64,000 nt of DNA from Flavobacterium sasangense DSM 21067 (GCF_000686885.1 NZ_JMLU01000005.1:100637-164636); one strand, 5' to 3'; shown: positions 27,661-37,065, numbered from the stretch's first letter. Notes: generated from the sequence alone by a model not told the origin. Numbers and translations are program-made.

Positions 27661-27963
27661 ATGAACTTCAATCACAAAGCCCTGTTCCCAGAAACAGACA
27701 ACATCGAATTATTACAACATCAAATTGTAACGAAACGAGATTTACTCAACTTTGGAAATTTACTTCTGAATGAAATCAAAAACACAAACAACACCGACAC
27801 TTCATCGAAACAATGGCTCAAATCAGCCGAAGTTCGTGAACTCCTAAAAATTTCTCCAGGTACCTTACAAAACCTCCGCATCAACGGAACGCTAAAATAC
27901 AAACGAATCGGAGGAATCATTTACTACAACTACGAGGACATCATAAAAATGCTAGAAAAGTAA
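27661..27963 (+). CDS. Helix-turn-helix (MerR/excisionase-like) protein
   Basis: 100 aa from the ATG at 27661; an upstream TTG at 27631 would add 10 residues but has no support. Residues 55-100 (KQWLKSAEVRELLKISPGTL, then LRINGTLKYKRIGG) are the HTH_17/excisionase winged-helix pattern found next to Bacteroidota integrases. Likely a recombination directionality factor or replication regulator. Confidence 0.85.
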   Translation: MNFNHKALFPETDNIELLQHQIVTKRDLLNFGNLLLNEIKNTNNTDTSSKQWLKSAEVRELLKISPGTLQNLRINGTLKYKRIGGIIYYNYEDIIKMLEK

Positions 27964-27964
27964 C

Positions 27965-28060
27965 ATGGAGGAAAACACAAACACCTGCAACGGCACTTGC
28001 GAAGTATGCACCTGTAAATCTCACACAAATACAACAATACAACAGCAATTGTCACACTGA
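27965..28060 (+). CDS. Possible 31-aa Cys-rich peptide
   Basis: An ATG two nt after the HTH stop opens a frame with the cluster CNGTCEVCTC, then Ser/Thr/Gln residues; the frame ends in the TGA of the REP-like repeat (CACACTGA). Four closely spaced Cys could bind metal. It may be a gene truncated by repeat insertion or chance. Low confidence. Confidence 0.25.
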   Translation: MEENTNTCNGTCEVCTCKSHTNTTIQQQLSH

Positions 28061-28116
28061 GCCTGTCGAAGTGTCCTGCAAAGCAGGTATAATCTTGAAC
28101 ACGGTTCAAGCAGCGC
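28050..28116. repeat. REP-like repeat
   Basis: TGTCACACTGAGCCTGTCGA plus AGTGT, then the small palindromes CCTGCAAAGCAGG and TTGAACACGGTTCAA. It belongs to the same family as 29741, 48615 and the copy inside the CDS at 52571. Confidence 0.7.
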
Positions 28117-28151
28117 TTATCACTATTCACTAATTATTAATCACTCAAAAA

Positions 28152-29072
28152 ATGAACTACATAAAACACCTAACCGGCTTCTTCGAAAAAGTAAGCGCCG
28201 ATTACGACCTCAACCCAACCCACATAAGCCTCTACATGGCCATTTTCCAACTATGGAACCAAAACCGCTTTCAAAATCCAATTAGTATTTCACGTGATGA
28301 GTTGATGCGCATTAGCAAAATTGCATCAACAGCAACCTACCACAAATGCATGAAAGATTTAACCGAAAGAGAATACGTGATTTATAAACCATCATTCAAC
28401 CCATTTAAAGGTTCTATTTTGGAAGTCTGCAACTTGGATTTTTACACCAAACCAGTGCCAAAAAAAGAACTAAAAAAGCGTGCAACCAAGTCAAAAAATG
28501 ACCAAGTCATTGAACAGGTTAATGAACAGGTTACTAAACAAGCTCTAAACAAGCATCAAACAAGCTCTAAACATGTACCTTATATAAACAATATAAACAA
28601 TACAAACATTATAAACATAGCTAAGCAAGAAAATTTAAAAAATGAAAAAAAATTAATTTTTACAAATTCAATTTTTGATGAGGTTCAAGAATCGGATTTA
28701 AAAATTGAAAAAGAAAAAGAAAAAAAGTTGCGCGAAAAAAAGAAAAAGATTGAGGAAGCTCCTTTGTCAAGTCGAGCGAAGTCGAGACCTCCAAAACCCA
28801 CTTTGGAAGAAACCCAAATCTACTTCCTTGAAAAAAAATTTCCCGAAGTTGAAGCACAACGCTTTTTCAATTACTTCGAAAGCAACGGCTGGCTAGTTGG
28901 TGGCAGAACCAAAATGAAAGACTGGAAAGCAGCAGCAAGAAATTGGATGCTTAACACAAAGAAGTTTGGAAACAAACCGAATAATTCTGTTAGAACAGAA
29001 ACCAAAACAATAAATCTTAATCCAAACCACCTTCACGTAACAAATCAAAAAAATTATGGAGAAGCACTTTAA
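28152..29072 (+). CDS. Replication initiation-like protein (DnaD-like)
   Basis: 306 aa. N-terminal winged-helix domain (about 1-100, with DELMRISKIASTATYHKCMK), a low-complexity Asn/Lys/Glu linker (about 110-215), and a C-terminal DnaD/phage-replisome-like motif (about 225-285: FFNYFESNGWLVGG, then MKDWKAAARNWM). It overlaps the DnaC-like gene by 17 nt, so the pair probably loads helicase at the island's origin. A REP fragment at 28766-28790 is translated in frame as LSSRAKSRPPK within the linker. Confidence 0.78.
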   Translation: MNYIKHLTGFFEKVSADYDLNPTHISLYMAIFQLWNQNRFQNPISISRDELMRISKIASTATYHKCMKDLTEREYVIYKPSFNPFKGSILEVCNLDFYTKPVPKKELKKRATKSKNDQVIEQVNEQVTKQALNKHQTSSKHVPYINNINNTNIINIAKQENLKNEKKLIFTNSIFDEVQESDLKIEKEKEKKLREKKKKIEEAPLSSRAKSRPPKPTLEETQIYFLEKKFPEVEAQRFFNYFESNGWLVGGRTKMKDWKAAARNWMLNTKKFGNKPNNSVRTETKTINLNPNHLHVTNQKNYGEAL

Positions 29073-29715
29073 CACCATCAAAGACACTTTCGTTATCCAA
29101 AACGGAATCAAGGTATATAACTTCAACTGGTGCTTAAACTACATCGAGTACCAGGGCAAACTCATCTACGGTCGTTATTTCAAAATTGAAGCCATCGACC
29201 ACCAAACCATTCTCAAATTGGTAATTTATGCTATTCGAGATGAAAAAATGGCTTTAGAGCTCAATTTAGACCTTCGGAAAGGTATTTTATTGTCGGGACC
29301 AATTGGATGCGGTAAAACGTCAATTATGGCATTAATTCGACCATTTTTTTACCACAAACACGACTACAAAATTAAAACGTGTAGAGAAATATCATTCGAG
29401 TTCGCAAAAAACGGCTTCGAATCACTCCAAAATTACACCCAAAAAGAACACACACAATCACGTCTAAACGGCTATTGTTTTGACGATTTAGGTGCCGAAC
29501 AAAACATAAAACACTACGGCAACGACCTCAACGTCATGGCAGAAATTATCATTTCACGCTACGAAGACTTCGTTCAAAATCAATCCATCACCCACATCAC
29601 CACAAACCTCTCCGCCAGCGAAATTGAAGCCCTCTACGGCAACCGCCTCCGTTCAAGGATGAGGTCAATGTTCAACCTAATCACCTTCAGCAATGAATCC
29701 AAGGATAAAAGATAA
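29056..29715 (+). CDS. DnaC/IstB-like ATPase (helicase loader)
   Basis: 219 aa AAA+ protein. Walker A GPIGCGKTS (about 78-86) and Walker B CFDDLGAE (about 133-140) are intact, with sensor I ITHITTNLS and an Arg finger-like RLRSRM near the C-terminus. Such loaders deliver the replicative helicase. Translationally coupled to the DnaD-like gene. A replicative function for the island is inference. Confidence 0.85.
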   Translation: MEKHFNTIKDTFVIQNGIKVYNFNWCLNYIEYQGKLIYGRYFKIEAIDHQTILKLVIYAIRDEKMALELNLDLRKGILLSGPIGCGKTSIMALIRPFFYHKHDYKIKTCREISFEFAKNGFESLQNYTQKEHTQSRLNGYCFDDLGAEQNIKHYGNDLNVMAEIIISRYEDFVQNQSITHITTNLSASEIEALYGNRLRSRMRSMFNLITFSNESKDKR

Positions 29716-29740
29716 TTTTCAATATTTCTAAAGAATTGAA

Positions 29741-29812
29741 TTGTCATACTGAGCTTGTCGAAATATCTCCTACGAAGTAGGCTAACTTTTAAGCGCAGCT
29801 TAAAACCACAAC
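29741..29812. repeat. REP-like repeat
   Basis: TGTCATACTGAGCTTGTCGA followed by small palindromes CCTACGAAGTAGG and TTTTAAGCGCAGCTTAAAA. Confidence 0.7.
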
Positions 29813-29836
29813 CTGAAACCTTAAACTTGAAACAAA

Positions 29837-30502
29837 ATGAACAAAGAATTAAACCCTCGCCAACTAAAAACCATCCAAAACTTTTGGACCTGGTTCCAAG
29901 ATAATGAAAAAACTATTTACTACGCAGTAAAACTGGGTATTAATACCGATGAAGTAATCAAATATTTTGATCAAAATTTAGATTATGTTTCAAAAAGAAT
30001 CGAGTGCTTTTTCTTGGAAAATTCTTCAGAATCTCAAAAACATCAAATTATTTTTTCGGCTTATGGATACAAAAAACTATTTCCGAAACTTGTTGCTTTA
30101 GGAGATACCGCACCTAGATTAGAGCATTTTTCAGTTCAAACTTTTATAAAACCGGTGACACCTGAGAATTACAATCAAATACCAGAAGTTTTCAATAAGA
30201 TCATACAACAATCTTTAATAAAATTAGATGATTACAATATATCCAGTAAAAAAGTAAAAATAACATTGTACTTACCAGAAAATTTTGAATTTGAAAATGA
30301 ATATCAATTATTTGTTTCAGCTGAATTAGCTATAATGTTTACACTTGGAGAAGTTAATTATAAAAAGCACATAGCTGATTTTGAAGTAAAACAAATTACC
30401 AAAAAAACAAACGGACTTCTTCAATTATCAGAGTTACCTGAATTCATAGAGTATCTCTCCAAGATTAATTACAGTAGAAAATTGAAAATATTTTTTGAAT
30501 AA
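29837..30502 (+). CDS. Cytosolic protein, unknown function
   Basis: 221 aa, no signal or membrane segment. Helical N-terminal half (NPRQLKTIQNFWTWFQDNE) and a mixed C-terminal half (KVKITLYLPENFEFENEY). No family recognised. It lies between two repeat-rich gaps, just before the first ECF-type promoter block. Confidence 0.65.
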   Translation: MNKELNPRQLKTIQNFWTWFQDNEKTIYYAVKLGINTDEVIKYFDQNLDYVSKRIECFFLENSSESQKHQIIFSAYGYKKLFPKLVALGDTAPRLEHFSVQTFIKPVTPENYNQIPEVFNKIIQQSLIKLDDYNISSKKVKITLYLPENFEFENEYQLFVSAELAIMFTLGEVNYKKHIADFEVKQITKKTNGLLQLSELPEFIEYLSKINYSRKLKIFFE

Positions 30503-30611
30503 TTGAAATTTTTAAAACATTATAAATCATTGATTAACAAGGTTTAATGCTGTATTTTTTTAATAATGTAATTTTCTTATTTAAGTTTTTTAAAAAAAAA
30601 TAAAAATTGAT

Positions 30612-30641
30612 GGGTTACCTTTTTAAATGTTTCATATAAAC
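30612..30641 (+). promoter_or_regulatory. Candidate ECF-sigma promoter, copy 1
   Basis: GGGTTACC, then 13 nt, then CATATAAAC. The same 30-bp block occurs at 43022-43051 with 27/30 identity and identical spacing. It does not match TAnnTTTG. It lies 43 nt before the 30685 gene. Confidence 0.6.
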
Positions 30642-30684
30642 AAGTATAAAACAAATTATCAATAACATTTTAAAACTTATTATC

Positions 30685-31137
30685 ATGAAAAATTTATTCT
30701 TTTTAATCGTATTTTTTTTAACAACAGCTTTTTCATTTGCACAATCTCAAGTTTGGGTTGATGGGTATTACAGAAGTAATGGAACCTATGTTCAAGGACA
30801 CTATAGAACAGAGAAAAATCATACAGTAAATGATAATTGGACAACAAGAGGAAATGTAAATCCCCATACAGGTAAAGCAGGAACATTACCTAGAAGTACT
30901 TCGTATCCAAATACATATTACAAGCCTGTAAGTTCTCCTTACACAACTCCAACTTATTCAACTCCTGCTAGATCAAGTTATTCAACACCGAGTTATTCAA
31001 CTTCCACTTATGTGACGCCTGCAAGTTATCCGTCAACTTACTCAACACCTTCGTATAGTTCACAAACTATCTATACGGGTCCTAGAGGTGGAACCTACTA
31101 CATCAATAGCAATGGAAATAAAACGTATGTGAGATAA
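30685..31137 (+). CDS. Secreted Tyr/Ser/Thr/Pro-rich protein
   Basis: 150 aa. Signal peptide 1-19 (ends SFAQ). A short N-terminal domain (VWVDGYYRSNGTYVQGHYR) is followed by repeats of the YSTPSYSTSTY type (about 75-125) and a C-terminal YTGPRGGTYYINSNGNKTYV element resembling the small basic adaptor motif found at the ends of many secreted proteins. Extracellular or envelope. It lies behind ECF-type promoter copy 1 and 20 nt before the 31158 gene. Confidence 0.75.
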   Translation: MKNLFFLIVFFLTTAFSFAQSQVWVDGYYRSNGTYVQGHYRTEKNHTVNDNWTTRGNVNPHTGKAGTLPRSTSYPNTYYKPVSSPYTTPTYSTPARSSYSTPSYSTSTYVTPASYPSTYSTPSYSSQTIYTGPRGGTYYINSNGNKTYVR

Positions 31138-31157
31138 TTAATTAAAATCAAAAAGAC

Positions 31158-32348
31158 ATGCAAGAAAGTATAACTTCCGATAAAATTACATTAACCCAAT
31201 ATGGTTTTCAATCAGCAACAAATTCACAATCAAATCCTGAAAGCATCGATGGCTATTTAAACAAAGTATATGACAAGTTTTTAGAAGACCAAAAGTTAGA
31301 CGAAACAGGTGTTAAAAATAGAATTTCAAGATTGAGAGAAGAAGTAATATTGGAAAAAAGCAGAAAAAATGATCTTCAAGCCGAAATCACTACTTACAAC
31401 GCAAACAAAATTGATAAAGAAAACGAAATTCAAGAACTTGAATTAGAAAGAATTGATATTAAAAATGGTGAAGGTGAATTAGGTGATACAACTTCCTTTA
31501 TCATTGGAGCTTTCATAACAATTCTACTTACACTTTACTTGTTTGTCTTTTATTCTTCTTCCGGTTATTCTTCTTTTTATGGAATAAAGCAAGGAAGTTT
31601 AGGTTTCATAAATGCAAATGTTTTTTCAGATGCTTTGAATCGAGGTGGTGGGGTTTTTGCTTTGATAATACTTTTTCCAGTGATTTTTTTAGGATTAGGG
31701 TTTTTAATTCACAATGCATTAGAAGAAAATAAAGGATTGGTTAAAGAAGGAAAATCACAAAAATATGGTTTGATTTCGGTATTGCTCTTTATAACATTTA
31801 TTGCCGATGCGTTCATCGGTTATAAAATTGCCGAAGGAGTTCATAACAATGAGTTTAATGCTGGTCGAACGAATGAACTATGGAATTTCAATATGATATT
31901 TTCGGATATTAATTTTTACTTAGTGTTGATATTAGGGTTTGTAGTTTATGTTATTTGGGGATTCTTATTAAACTATGTGTTAAGTCATTCCTATTTAAAA
32001 ACAGAAAATGAAAAAACCAAAATAATGCTAGGAAACATTAGCAATAGAATTCAAGAAAAGAGAAATGAATTAAACATTATTCTATCGAAAATTGCTAAGG
32101 CAGAAAGTGATATTTTATCATGCAATGCGAAAATTGAAGACAAAGAAAAAAACATAAGTGGTTATGAAACTGGAGACATCCCAATTAACATTTCAACTTT
32201 AAAAGCAGCAATCGGAGATTTTATGGGAGGTTGGCAATATTTTACTAATGGAAATTTCAATTCGGATGAAGCTTTAAAATTAAATAATGAAGCAATTAGA
32301 GTACAAACAAATTGGATGAAATCAAAAATTGAAAATCTAAACGCGTAA
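31158..32348 (+). CDS. Coiled-coil multi-pass membrane protein
   Basis: 396 aa. Coiled coil (about 40-105), then hydrophobic segments near 112-132, 168-190, 205-225 and 255-275, then a second coiled coil (about 280-340) and a soluble tail. The two coiled coils probably face the cytoplasm. No family recognised. First of three tightly packed genes (12-nt gap, then 4-nt overlap) ending in a secreted nuclease. Confidence 0.7.
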   Translation: MQESITSDKITLTQYGFQSATNSQSNPESIDGYLNKVYDKFLEDQKLDETGVKNRISRLREEVILEKSRKNDLQAEITTYNANKIDKENEIQELELERIDIKNGEGELGDTTSFIIGAFITILLTLYLFVFYSSSGYSSFYGIKQGSLGFINANVFSDALNRGGGVFALIILFPVIFLGLGFLIHNALEENKGLVKEGKSQKYGLISVLLFITFIADAFIGYKIAEGVHNNEFNAGRTNELWNFNMIFSDINFYLVLILGFVVYVIWGFLLNYVLSHSYLKTENEKTKIMLGNISNRIQEKRNELNIILSKIAKAESDILSCNAKIEDKEKNISGYETGDIPINISTLKAAIGDFMGGWQYFTNGNFNSDEALKLNNEAIRVQTNWMKSKIENLNA

Positions 32349-32359
32349 TCAATCAAGTT

Positions 32360-33454
32360 ATGGAAACAAGAAGAGTGAATAAAGTTAAAAGTAAAAAACC
32401 CATTTACATTTTAATCGCAGTAATAGTATTTTTTATACTTTTCATAAGTCTAATTTCAATGCCGTCAAAATTAAATACTGCTATCGATGAAATTCAAGTT
32501 AGTGCAAATATGAATGAAGTAAAATCAATTTTTGACAAATATAAATTCGATTTGTTAGAAACATACGAAAACGGAAATAAAAGTATTGCCATTGAATTTC
32601 AAGATGAGGTACGTAAAAAGTTGAGTACTTTCAATTTAAATGAAGAAGAAATCAAACAATGTTTAGAGTGGTTACCATCAGCAAAAACTAGCATAAATGT
32701 AATTGTGGTTCCAGACTTGTCAAGAAGAATTTTAGATCAAATTAATAATCCTAATCAAGTGGCTAACGACAAAATAATACTTTCAAACATCTGGAAGTCA
32801 TTTGTAGAAGTTTCAATGCTAAAACAGGATTCAAAAGACAAATTGATAATTGATGTAACGGATGTAGAACAAGCTAAGGGACAATTTAATGCAATAGCAA
32901 ATAATCTACAATTTGATTTGTCAAGTCATAAAGGAAAAAGTAATCGATTGTATTTTACAGCCGATAAAACAGACCAATTTAATATGGGGATAGAGAAAAT
33001 GTACAATTCGGCAATTCAAAAACCACTGGGCGCAGATTATGTATTTTATTTCAAAAGATACTTAGAGAGCAGGATTAAAAAGAATACGCTATTTGATAAC
33101 TACGTAAATAAAATTGTTATTATTACAGATGGATATTTAGAAGCTGAAGATAGAGCGGCTGATACAAAACTGATACCTCAACTATACAAATCTTTAATCA
33201 TCGGAAATACAAACGAAATGATTTCAATGTTAGGCTTAAACATTCCAAAAGTAAACGTAGATTTATCCAATACCGAAATATTAATTTGCGAAGTAAACGA
33301 ACGAAAAACTGGAAAAGGTAAAGATTTCGAAATTTTAAAAGCCTACTGGACAGATTGGTTACAAAGAATGAATGCTAGAAAAATCCAATTTTCACATCGC
33401 GAACAAGCAACAGATATAACAGTAAATACAATTAACCAATTCATAAAACAATGA
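32360..33454 (+). CDS. Membrane-anchored VWA-like protein
   Basis: 364 aa with one N-terminal hydrophobic segment (about 15-36), the rest probably periplasmic. INVIVVPDLSRRI (about 113-125) resembles the first strand and DxSxS region of a von Willebrand A domain, and VNKIVIITDGYLEAE (about 248-262) its TDG strand; the metal-binding serines are not all present. The fold call is tentative. It overlaps the nuclease gene by 4 nt. Confidence 0.55.
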   Translation: METRRVNKVKSKKPIYILIAVIVFFILFISLISMPSKLNTAIDEIQVSANMNEVKSIFDKYKFDLLETYENGNKSIAIEFQDEVRKKLSTFNLNEEEIKQCLEWLPSAKTSINVIVVPDLSRRILDQINNPNQVANDKIILSNIWKSFVEVSMLKQDSKDKLIIDVTDVEQAKGQFNAIANNLQFDLSSHKGKSNRLYFTADKTDQFNMGIEKMYNSAIQKPLGADYVFYFKRYLESRIKKNTLFDNYVNKIVIITDGYLEAEDRAADTKLIPQLYKSLIIGNTNEMISMLGLNIPKVNVDLSNTEILICEVNERKTGKGKDFEILKAYWTDWLQRMNARKIQFSHREQATDITVNTINQFIKQ

Positions 33455-33927
33455 AAATAGCAGCAATTCTTTTTTTTACAATTTTAGCCCATAATTGGTC
33501 GTTCTGCCAAACGCAAATTCCAAAAACATTTCAAGCAAAAGTTGTCGGAATCAAAGATGGAGATACGTTCAAAGTATTATATAACAATTCCGAAATAACA
33601 ATTCGTTTAAATCACATTGATTGTCCTGAAAAAAACCAACCTTATGGAAAAAATGCTAAGTGGAAAGCATCTGATCTTTGTTTTGGTAAAATGGTAAAAA
33701 TAGTGAGTAATGGTAAAAAAGACCGATACAAAAGATTGATTGCAGAAGTGTATTGTTATAACATAAATATCAACAAAGAGTTAATTAAAAATGGATTAGC
33801 TTGGCACTTTAAAAAATACTCTTCAGATAATGACTATGCAAAATTGGAAATTCAAGCCAGAAAATCTAAAGTAGGTTTGTGGCAACAAAGAAATCCGATT
33901 GCACCTTGGAATTGGAGGAAAAAATAA
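33451..33927 (+). CDS. Secreted thermonuclease-like (SNase) protein
   Basis: 158 aa. Signal peptide 1-19 (ends WSFCQ), then a staphylococcal-nuclease fold: VVGIKDGDTFKV, TIRLNHIDCPEKNQPYG (catalytic Arg and Asp region), KKDRYKRLIAEV (second Arg) and NGLAWHFKKY. Calcium-dependent DNA/RNA cleavage is expected of the family. Export to the periplasm or outside is predicted. End of a three-gene operon with the membrane and VWA-like proteins. Confidence 0.87.
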   Translation: MKIAAILFFTILAHNWSFCQTQIPKTFQAKVVGIKDGDTFKVLYNNSEITIRLNHIDCPEKNQPYGKNAKWKASDLCFGKMVKIVSNGKKDRYKRLIAEVYCYNININKELIKNGLAWHFKKYSSDNDYAKLEIQARKSKVGLWQQRNPIAPWNWRKK

Positions 33928-34006
33928 ACAGATGTTGAGAATTGTGACTTTTTATATAAAAATTCCTAAATTGTAGCCGTTTATAAGTTTTATTAAACCA
34001 ACTATA

Positions 34007-34621
34007 ATGGCAAAAATTCTCAATTTATCTCAAAATTCAGACCAAGAGTTACTTAAAAAAATTAAAGAAAATAGCGATAATTTAGGTTACGTTTATAAAA
34101 ATTGTAAATCTAACAGCATTCGTTTTATGAAAAAAATGACTTCTAAAATGAATGAATACGAACTAGAAGACGTATTTCAAGATGCTATTTTAGTGTTGTA
34201 CGAGAAAATAACCAAAGGAAATTTTGAATTAACTTGTTCTTTCCAAACGTATCTAAATTCTGTTTGTAGATTTCAATTACTCAACACCTTTAATAAAAGT
34301 GAAATTACAGTAGATTTTATTGAAAATAATGAGGATGATGATGACAATTCAGAGCTATCTTACCTAAATATTACAGATAGTTTAGATGTTATTGATAATA
34401 CGAATGAGCCTTATTTTCAAGCAATTGAGAAAGCATTGTTAAAAATAAAAGATGCTGGAGGGCATTGTTATGAGCTTTTAACGTTGTTTTGGTATCATAA
34501 AAAAAGTATGAGTGAATTAGCGGAAACTTTTGGTTATTCTAATGCAGATAATACAAAAAATCAAAAGGCAAGATGTCAAAAAAGATTAGAGAAATTAGCG
34601 TTCAATGAGTTGAATAACTAA
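34007..34621 (+). CDS. ECF-type RNA polymerase sigma factor
   Basis: 204 aa. Sigma region 2 reads YELEDVFQDAILVLYEKI (about 50-67) with SFQTYLNSVCRFQLLN; region 4 reads KSMSELAETFGYSNADNTKN (about 166-185), the usual helix-turn-helix with a Lys/Arg-rich end. An acidic linker (ENNEDDDDNSE) separates them. Two nt upstream of a single-pass membrane protein, a typical place for an anti-sigma partner. Its likely targets are the two GGGTTACC/CATATAAA blocks in the same island (inference). Confidence 0.87.
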   Translation: MAKILNLSQNSDQELLKKIKENSDNLGYVYKNCKSNSIRFMKKMTSKMNEYELEDVFQDAILVLYEKITKGNFELTCSFQTYLNSVCRFQLLNTFNKSEITVDFIENNEDDDDNSELSYLNITDSLDVIDNTNEPYFQAIEKALLKIKDAGGHCYELLTLFWYHKKSMSELAETFGYSNADNTKNQKARCQKRLEKLAFNELNN

Positions 34622-34623
34622 AC

Positions 34624-35817
34624 ATGAAGAAATCAGAACAAATAATAAAATCATTAGTGCTTCCAGTTTTGGAAAAGGACAATAACTTCAATCAATCAAA
34701 TTTGAATGATGATTTTTGGAAAGCATTTACCTCATCAATATTACTTTACGAAAATGATGCTAAACCTATTTTCAAAGTGGTTTATGAATTGCAATTAAAG
34801 GATCCAGAGAAAGTAATTAAAAATCTCACATCAATTCATACTAATTTCATTAAAGAACTTGCTGAACTTCATGTTTTAGAGGGTAGCGACGAAGCTATTG
34901 ATATTTTATTAGCGAATAATAGTAAACTGTTTATTGAACAGGTTAACTATTTTAAAACCGTTAAAGGTGTAATAACAAAATTAGAACGCGAACGCATTAG
35001 AGAGGAATTACCCAAAGCTTATGAAAAAGTAACATTTGAAATTCCTGAAAATGATTTAGAAGCTGCAATTAAAAAGACCGAAAGAGAAAACCTAAAAAAA
35101 AAATTCAAACAATGGGATGAAGAACTAACCGATTTTTCTCATGTCGCTGCTGCAACATCATTAGTTCCAGTATCGGAGAAATCCGCTACTTCTAAAGTGA
35201 TTTCTTTAACATGGGTTAAGTATGCTGTTGCCTCTTGTTTTGTTGTCGCTGTAGGTACTTGGGTTTACTTTTCAAATTCTGAAATAAAGCAACCTGATAC
35301 AGATTTTGTTGTAACTCCAAAGGATAATCAAAAACCTTTGGATTCTGTTAAGAATTTAGACAAGACAGACCCAATACAAGAAATAGTTAAGGATAAATCA
35401 ACTTCTGTAGCAGCTAAAGACACAGCTGTTTCGGTGTTGTCAAGTCAGAGCGCATTAGGATATTCAGATTCAAACAACAAAAAAGGATTTAAAATCAACT
35501 ATATCGATTACAGTAAAAAAATTGAAGGTTTAAAGGAGGCTTTAAAAAGAGATAACAACCCCGAATATATAGAAGAATATAAAAAATTAACGGGATTAAA
35601 TAATAAATATATTTTTGATGGGATTTCGCTTTCGGTTTATAAAAAAGCCTTAAATCGTAAAGAATCTATTTTAACAACAGCTGACGGTTCACTGTATTTT
35701 TACGATAAATCCGATTTTTATAAATTACAAAAAACAGAAATTCCACTTGAATTAGAAAAAGTAAAAGATAATAAAGTTAGAGAAGAATTAGAAAAAATCA
35801 TTTTTGAAAATGAATAG
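34624..35817 (+). CDS. Single-pass membrane protein, candidate anti-sigma partner
   Basis: 397 aa. Helical cytoplasmic part (1-195), one hydrophobic segment (about 196-216), then a linker and a C-terminal domain of about 180 residues predicted in the periplasm. The arrangement is that of membrane anti-sigma factors, but no known anti-sigma domain was recognised. It begins 2 nt after the sigma gene and overlaps the M48-like gene by 14 nt, so all three are one operon. Confidence 0.72.
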   Translation: MKKSEQIIKSLVLPVLEKDNNFNQSNLNDDFWKAFTSSILLYENDAKPIFKVVYELQLKDPEKVIKNLTSIHTNFIKELAELHVLEGSDEAIDILLANNSKLFIEQVNYFKTVKGVITKLERERIREELPKAYEKVTFEIPENDLEAAIKKTERENLKKKFKQWDEELTDFSHVAAATSLVPVSEKSATSKVISLTWVKYAVASCFVVAVGTWVYFSNSEIKQPDTDFVVTPKDNQKPLDSVKNLDKTDPIQEIVKDKSTSVAAKDTAVSVLSSQSALGYSDSNNKKGFKINYIDYSKKIEGLKEALKRDNNPEYIEEYKKLTGLNNKYIFDGISLSVYKKALNRKESILTTADGSLYFYDKSDFYKLQKTEIPLELEKVKDNKVREELEKIIFENE

Positions 35818-36961
35818 AAATCTTCAAAATAATTTGAAACTAAGCACGACATTAATACTTGCTTTTATTTCTTTTTTCTCTATGGGTCAAACTTATACAG
35901 AAAAACAAATTGAATCTGTTTTCAAAAACTTAGTATTGGCTTATGGCAATTCTAAAGCAGCTCCAAAATTAGCCTATTTTAAAAAGGAAGCTATCAAAAC
36001 AACACCAGCTTTGTACACAACTTCACCTCAGCCAACTATTATGGTCGACGTTAAGTTTTATGATCTCTGTCGTTCTTTTGGTAAGGATAGTACAAATGCA
36101 TTAGCCGTAGTTTTAAGTCATGAATTAGCACATTACTATAACGACCATACTTTTTGTGCTGATTTTGCATTTGTAGTTAGAAAAAATAATGCTGAATTAG
36201 CTCAAAAACTAAAAATGGTTTCTAAGTCCGATAAAATAAGTAGAGAAACTCAAGCCGATTATCAAGGGTTTTTCTATGCAGCCATTGCAGGCTACAATCC
36301 TTTTGATTGCTATGAAAAAACTATAGAGGGTATCTATAAACAATATCAATTACCTGAAATTAATCCGGGTTATCCTTCAAAAGCAGAAAGAAAACAAATG
36401 GCAATTGCCGTGAAACAAAAAACTAGTGAGCTCTATCTTGCTTTTCAAAAATCAATTCGGTTAAAAGAAGCAAAAAAGTATGATGAAGCAATGCAACTAT
36501 TGGAAGAAATCAACACTTATTTTCCATCACGTGAAAATTACAATAATTTAGGAGTAATTAAAACGTTAAGCGCTTTAGATTTAAAAGTGCTAACATTGGA
36601 AGAACACAAATTTCCAAAACGTTTTCTATATCCTTTGGAGCTGGACAACTCGAGCCGTTTAAATCAAAATGGAACTAGAGGTGCTGAAGCTGACCAAGCC
36701 AAAATGGTACAACTTTTAAAATCGGCTCAAAAAGACTTTGAAAAAGCAATCAGTTTAGACCCTAACTACACTATGGCATTTGTTAATCTTGCTTGTGTTT
36801 TCGATTTGTTAGATAATCCAGAAGCTGCTATTGGTAAAATAAAAGAATTATCAAAAGAACAACAAAATACAAACGAAGCAAAACGAATTCTAGCAATTGC
36901 CTATTATCATGCAGATAACGAAACAAAAGCAGATGCCATTTGGCAGGAAATAGAAAAATAA
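35804..36961 (+). CDS. Exported M48-like metallopeptidase with TPR repeats
   Basis: 385 aa. Signal peptide (about 1-29, ends FFSMGQ). Zinc motif HELAH at 106-110, with the downstream ETQADYQG (E148) as the third-ligand helix of M48-type gluzincins. The C-terminal half has TPR-like helices (about 210-240 and 295-380). A periplasmic protease with a protein-binding arm is predicted. It could act on the periplasmic part of the neighbouring membrane protein (inference). ATG codons at 35804 and 35810 are both possible starts. Confidence 0.8.
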   Translation: MKMNRNLQNNLKLSTTLILAFISFFSMGQTYTEKQIESVFKNLVLAYGNSKAAPKLAYFKKEAIKTTPALYTTSPQPTIMVDVKFYDLCRSFGKDSTNALAVVLSHELAHYYNDHTFCADFAFVVRKNNAELAQKLKMVSKSDKISRETQADYQGFFYAAIAGYNPFDCYEKTIEGIYKQYQLPEINPGYPSKAERKQMAIAVKQKTSELYLAFQKSIRLKEAKKYDEAMQLLEEINTYFPSRENYNNLGVIKTLSALDLKVLTLEEHKFPKRFLYPLELDNSSRLNQNGTRGAEADQAKMVQLLKSAQKDFEKAISLDPNYTMAFVNLACVFDLLDNPEAAIGKIKELSKEQQNTNEAKRILAIAYYHADNETKADAIWQEIEK

Positions 36962-37019
36962 TTTTGTTACAAGCCTTTGATTAATGAAGAAATCGTTAGT
37001 ATAGTAAACTTAATTTTTC

Positions 37020-37048
37020 TGTCACAAATTTTTGCTATATTTGTGACA
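37020..37048 (+). promoter_or_regulatory. abiE promoter with overlapping operator
   Basis: TGTCACAAAT (37020-37029) and ATTTGTGACA (37039-37048) form a perfect 10-bp inverted repeat with a 9-nt spacer. The right arm overlaps the -7 box TATATTTG (37036-37043). AbiEi antitoxins of known systems repress their own promoter through inverted repeats, so this is the likely autoregulatory operator. Confidence 0.7.
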
Positions 37049-37065
37049 AATAATACAGTTTTAAA

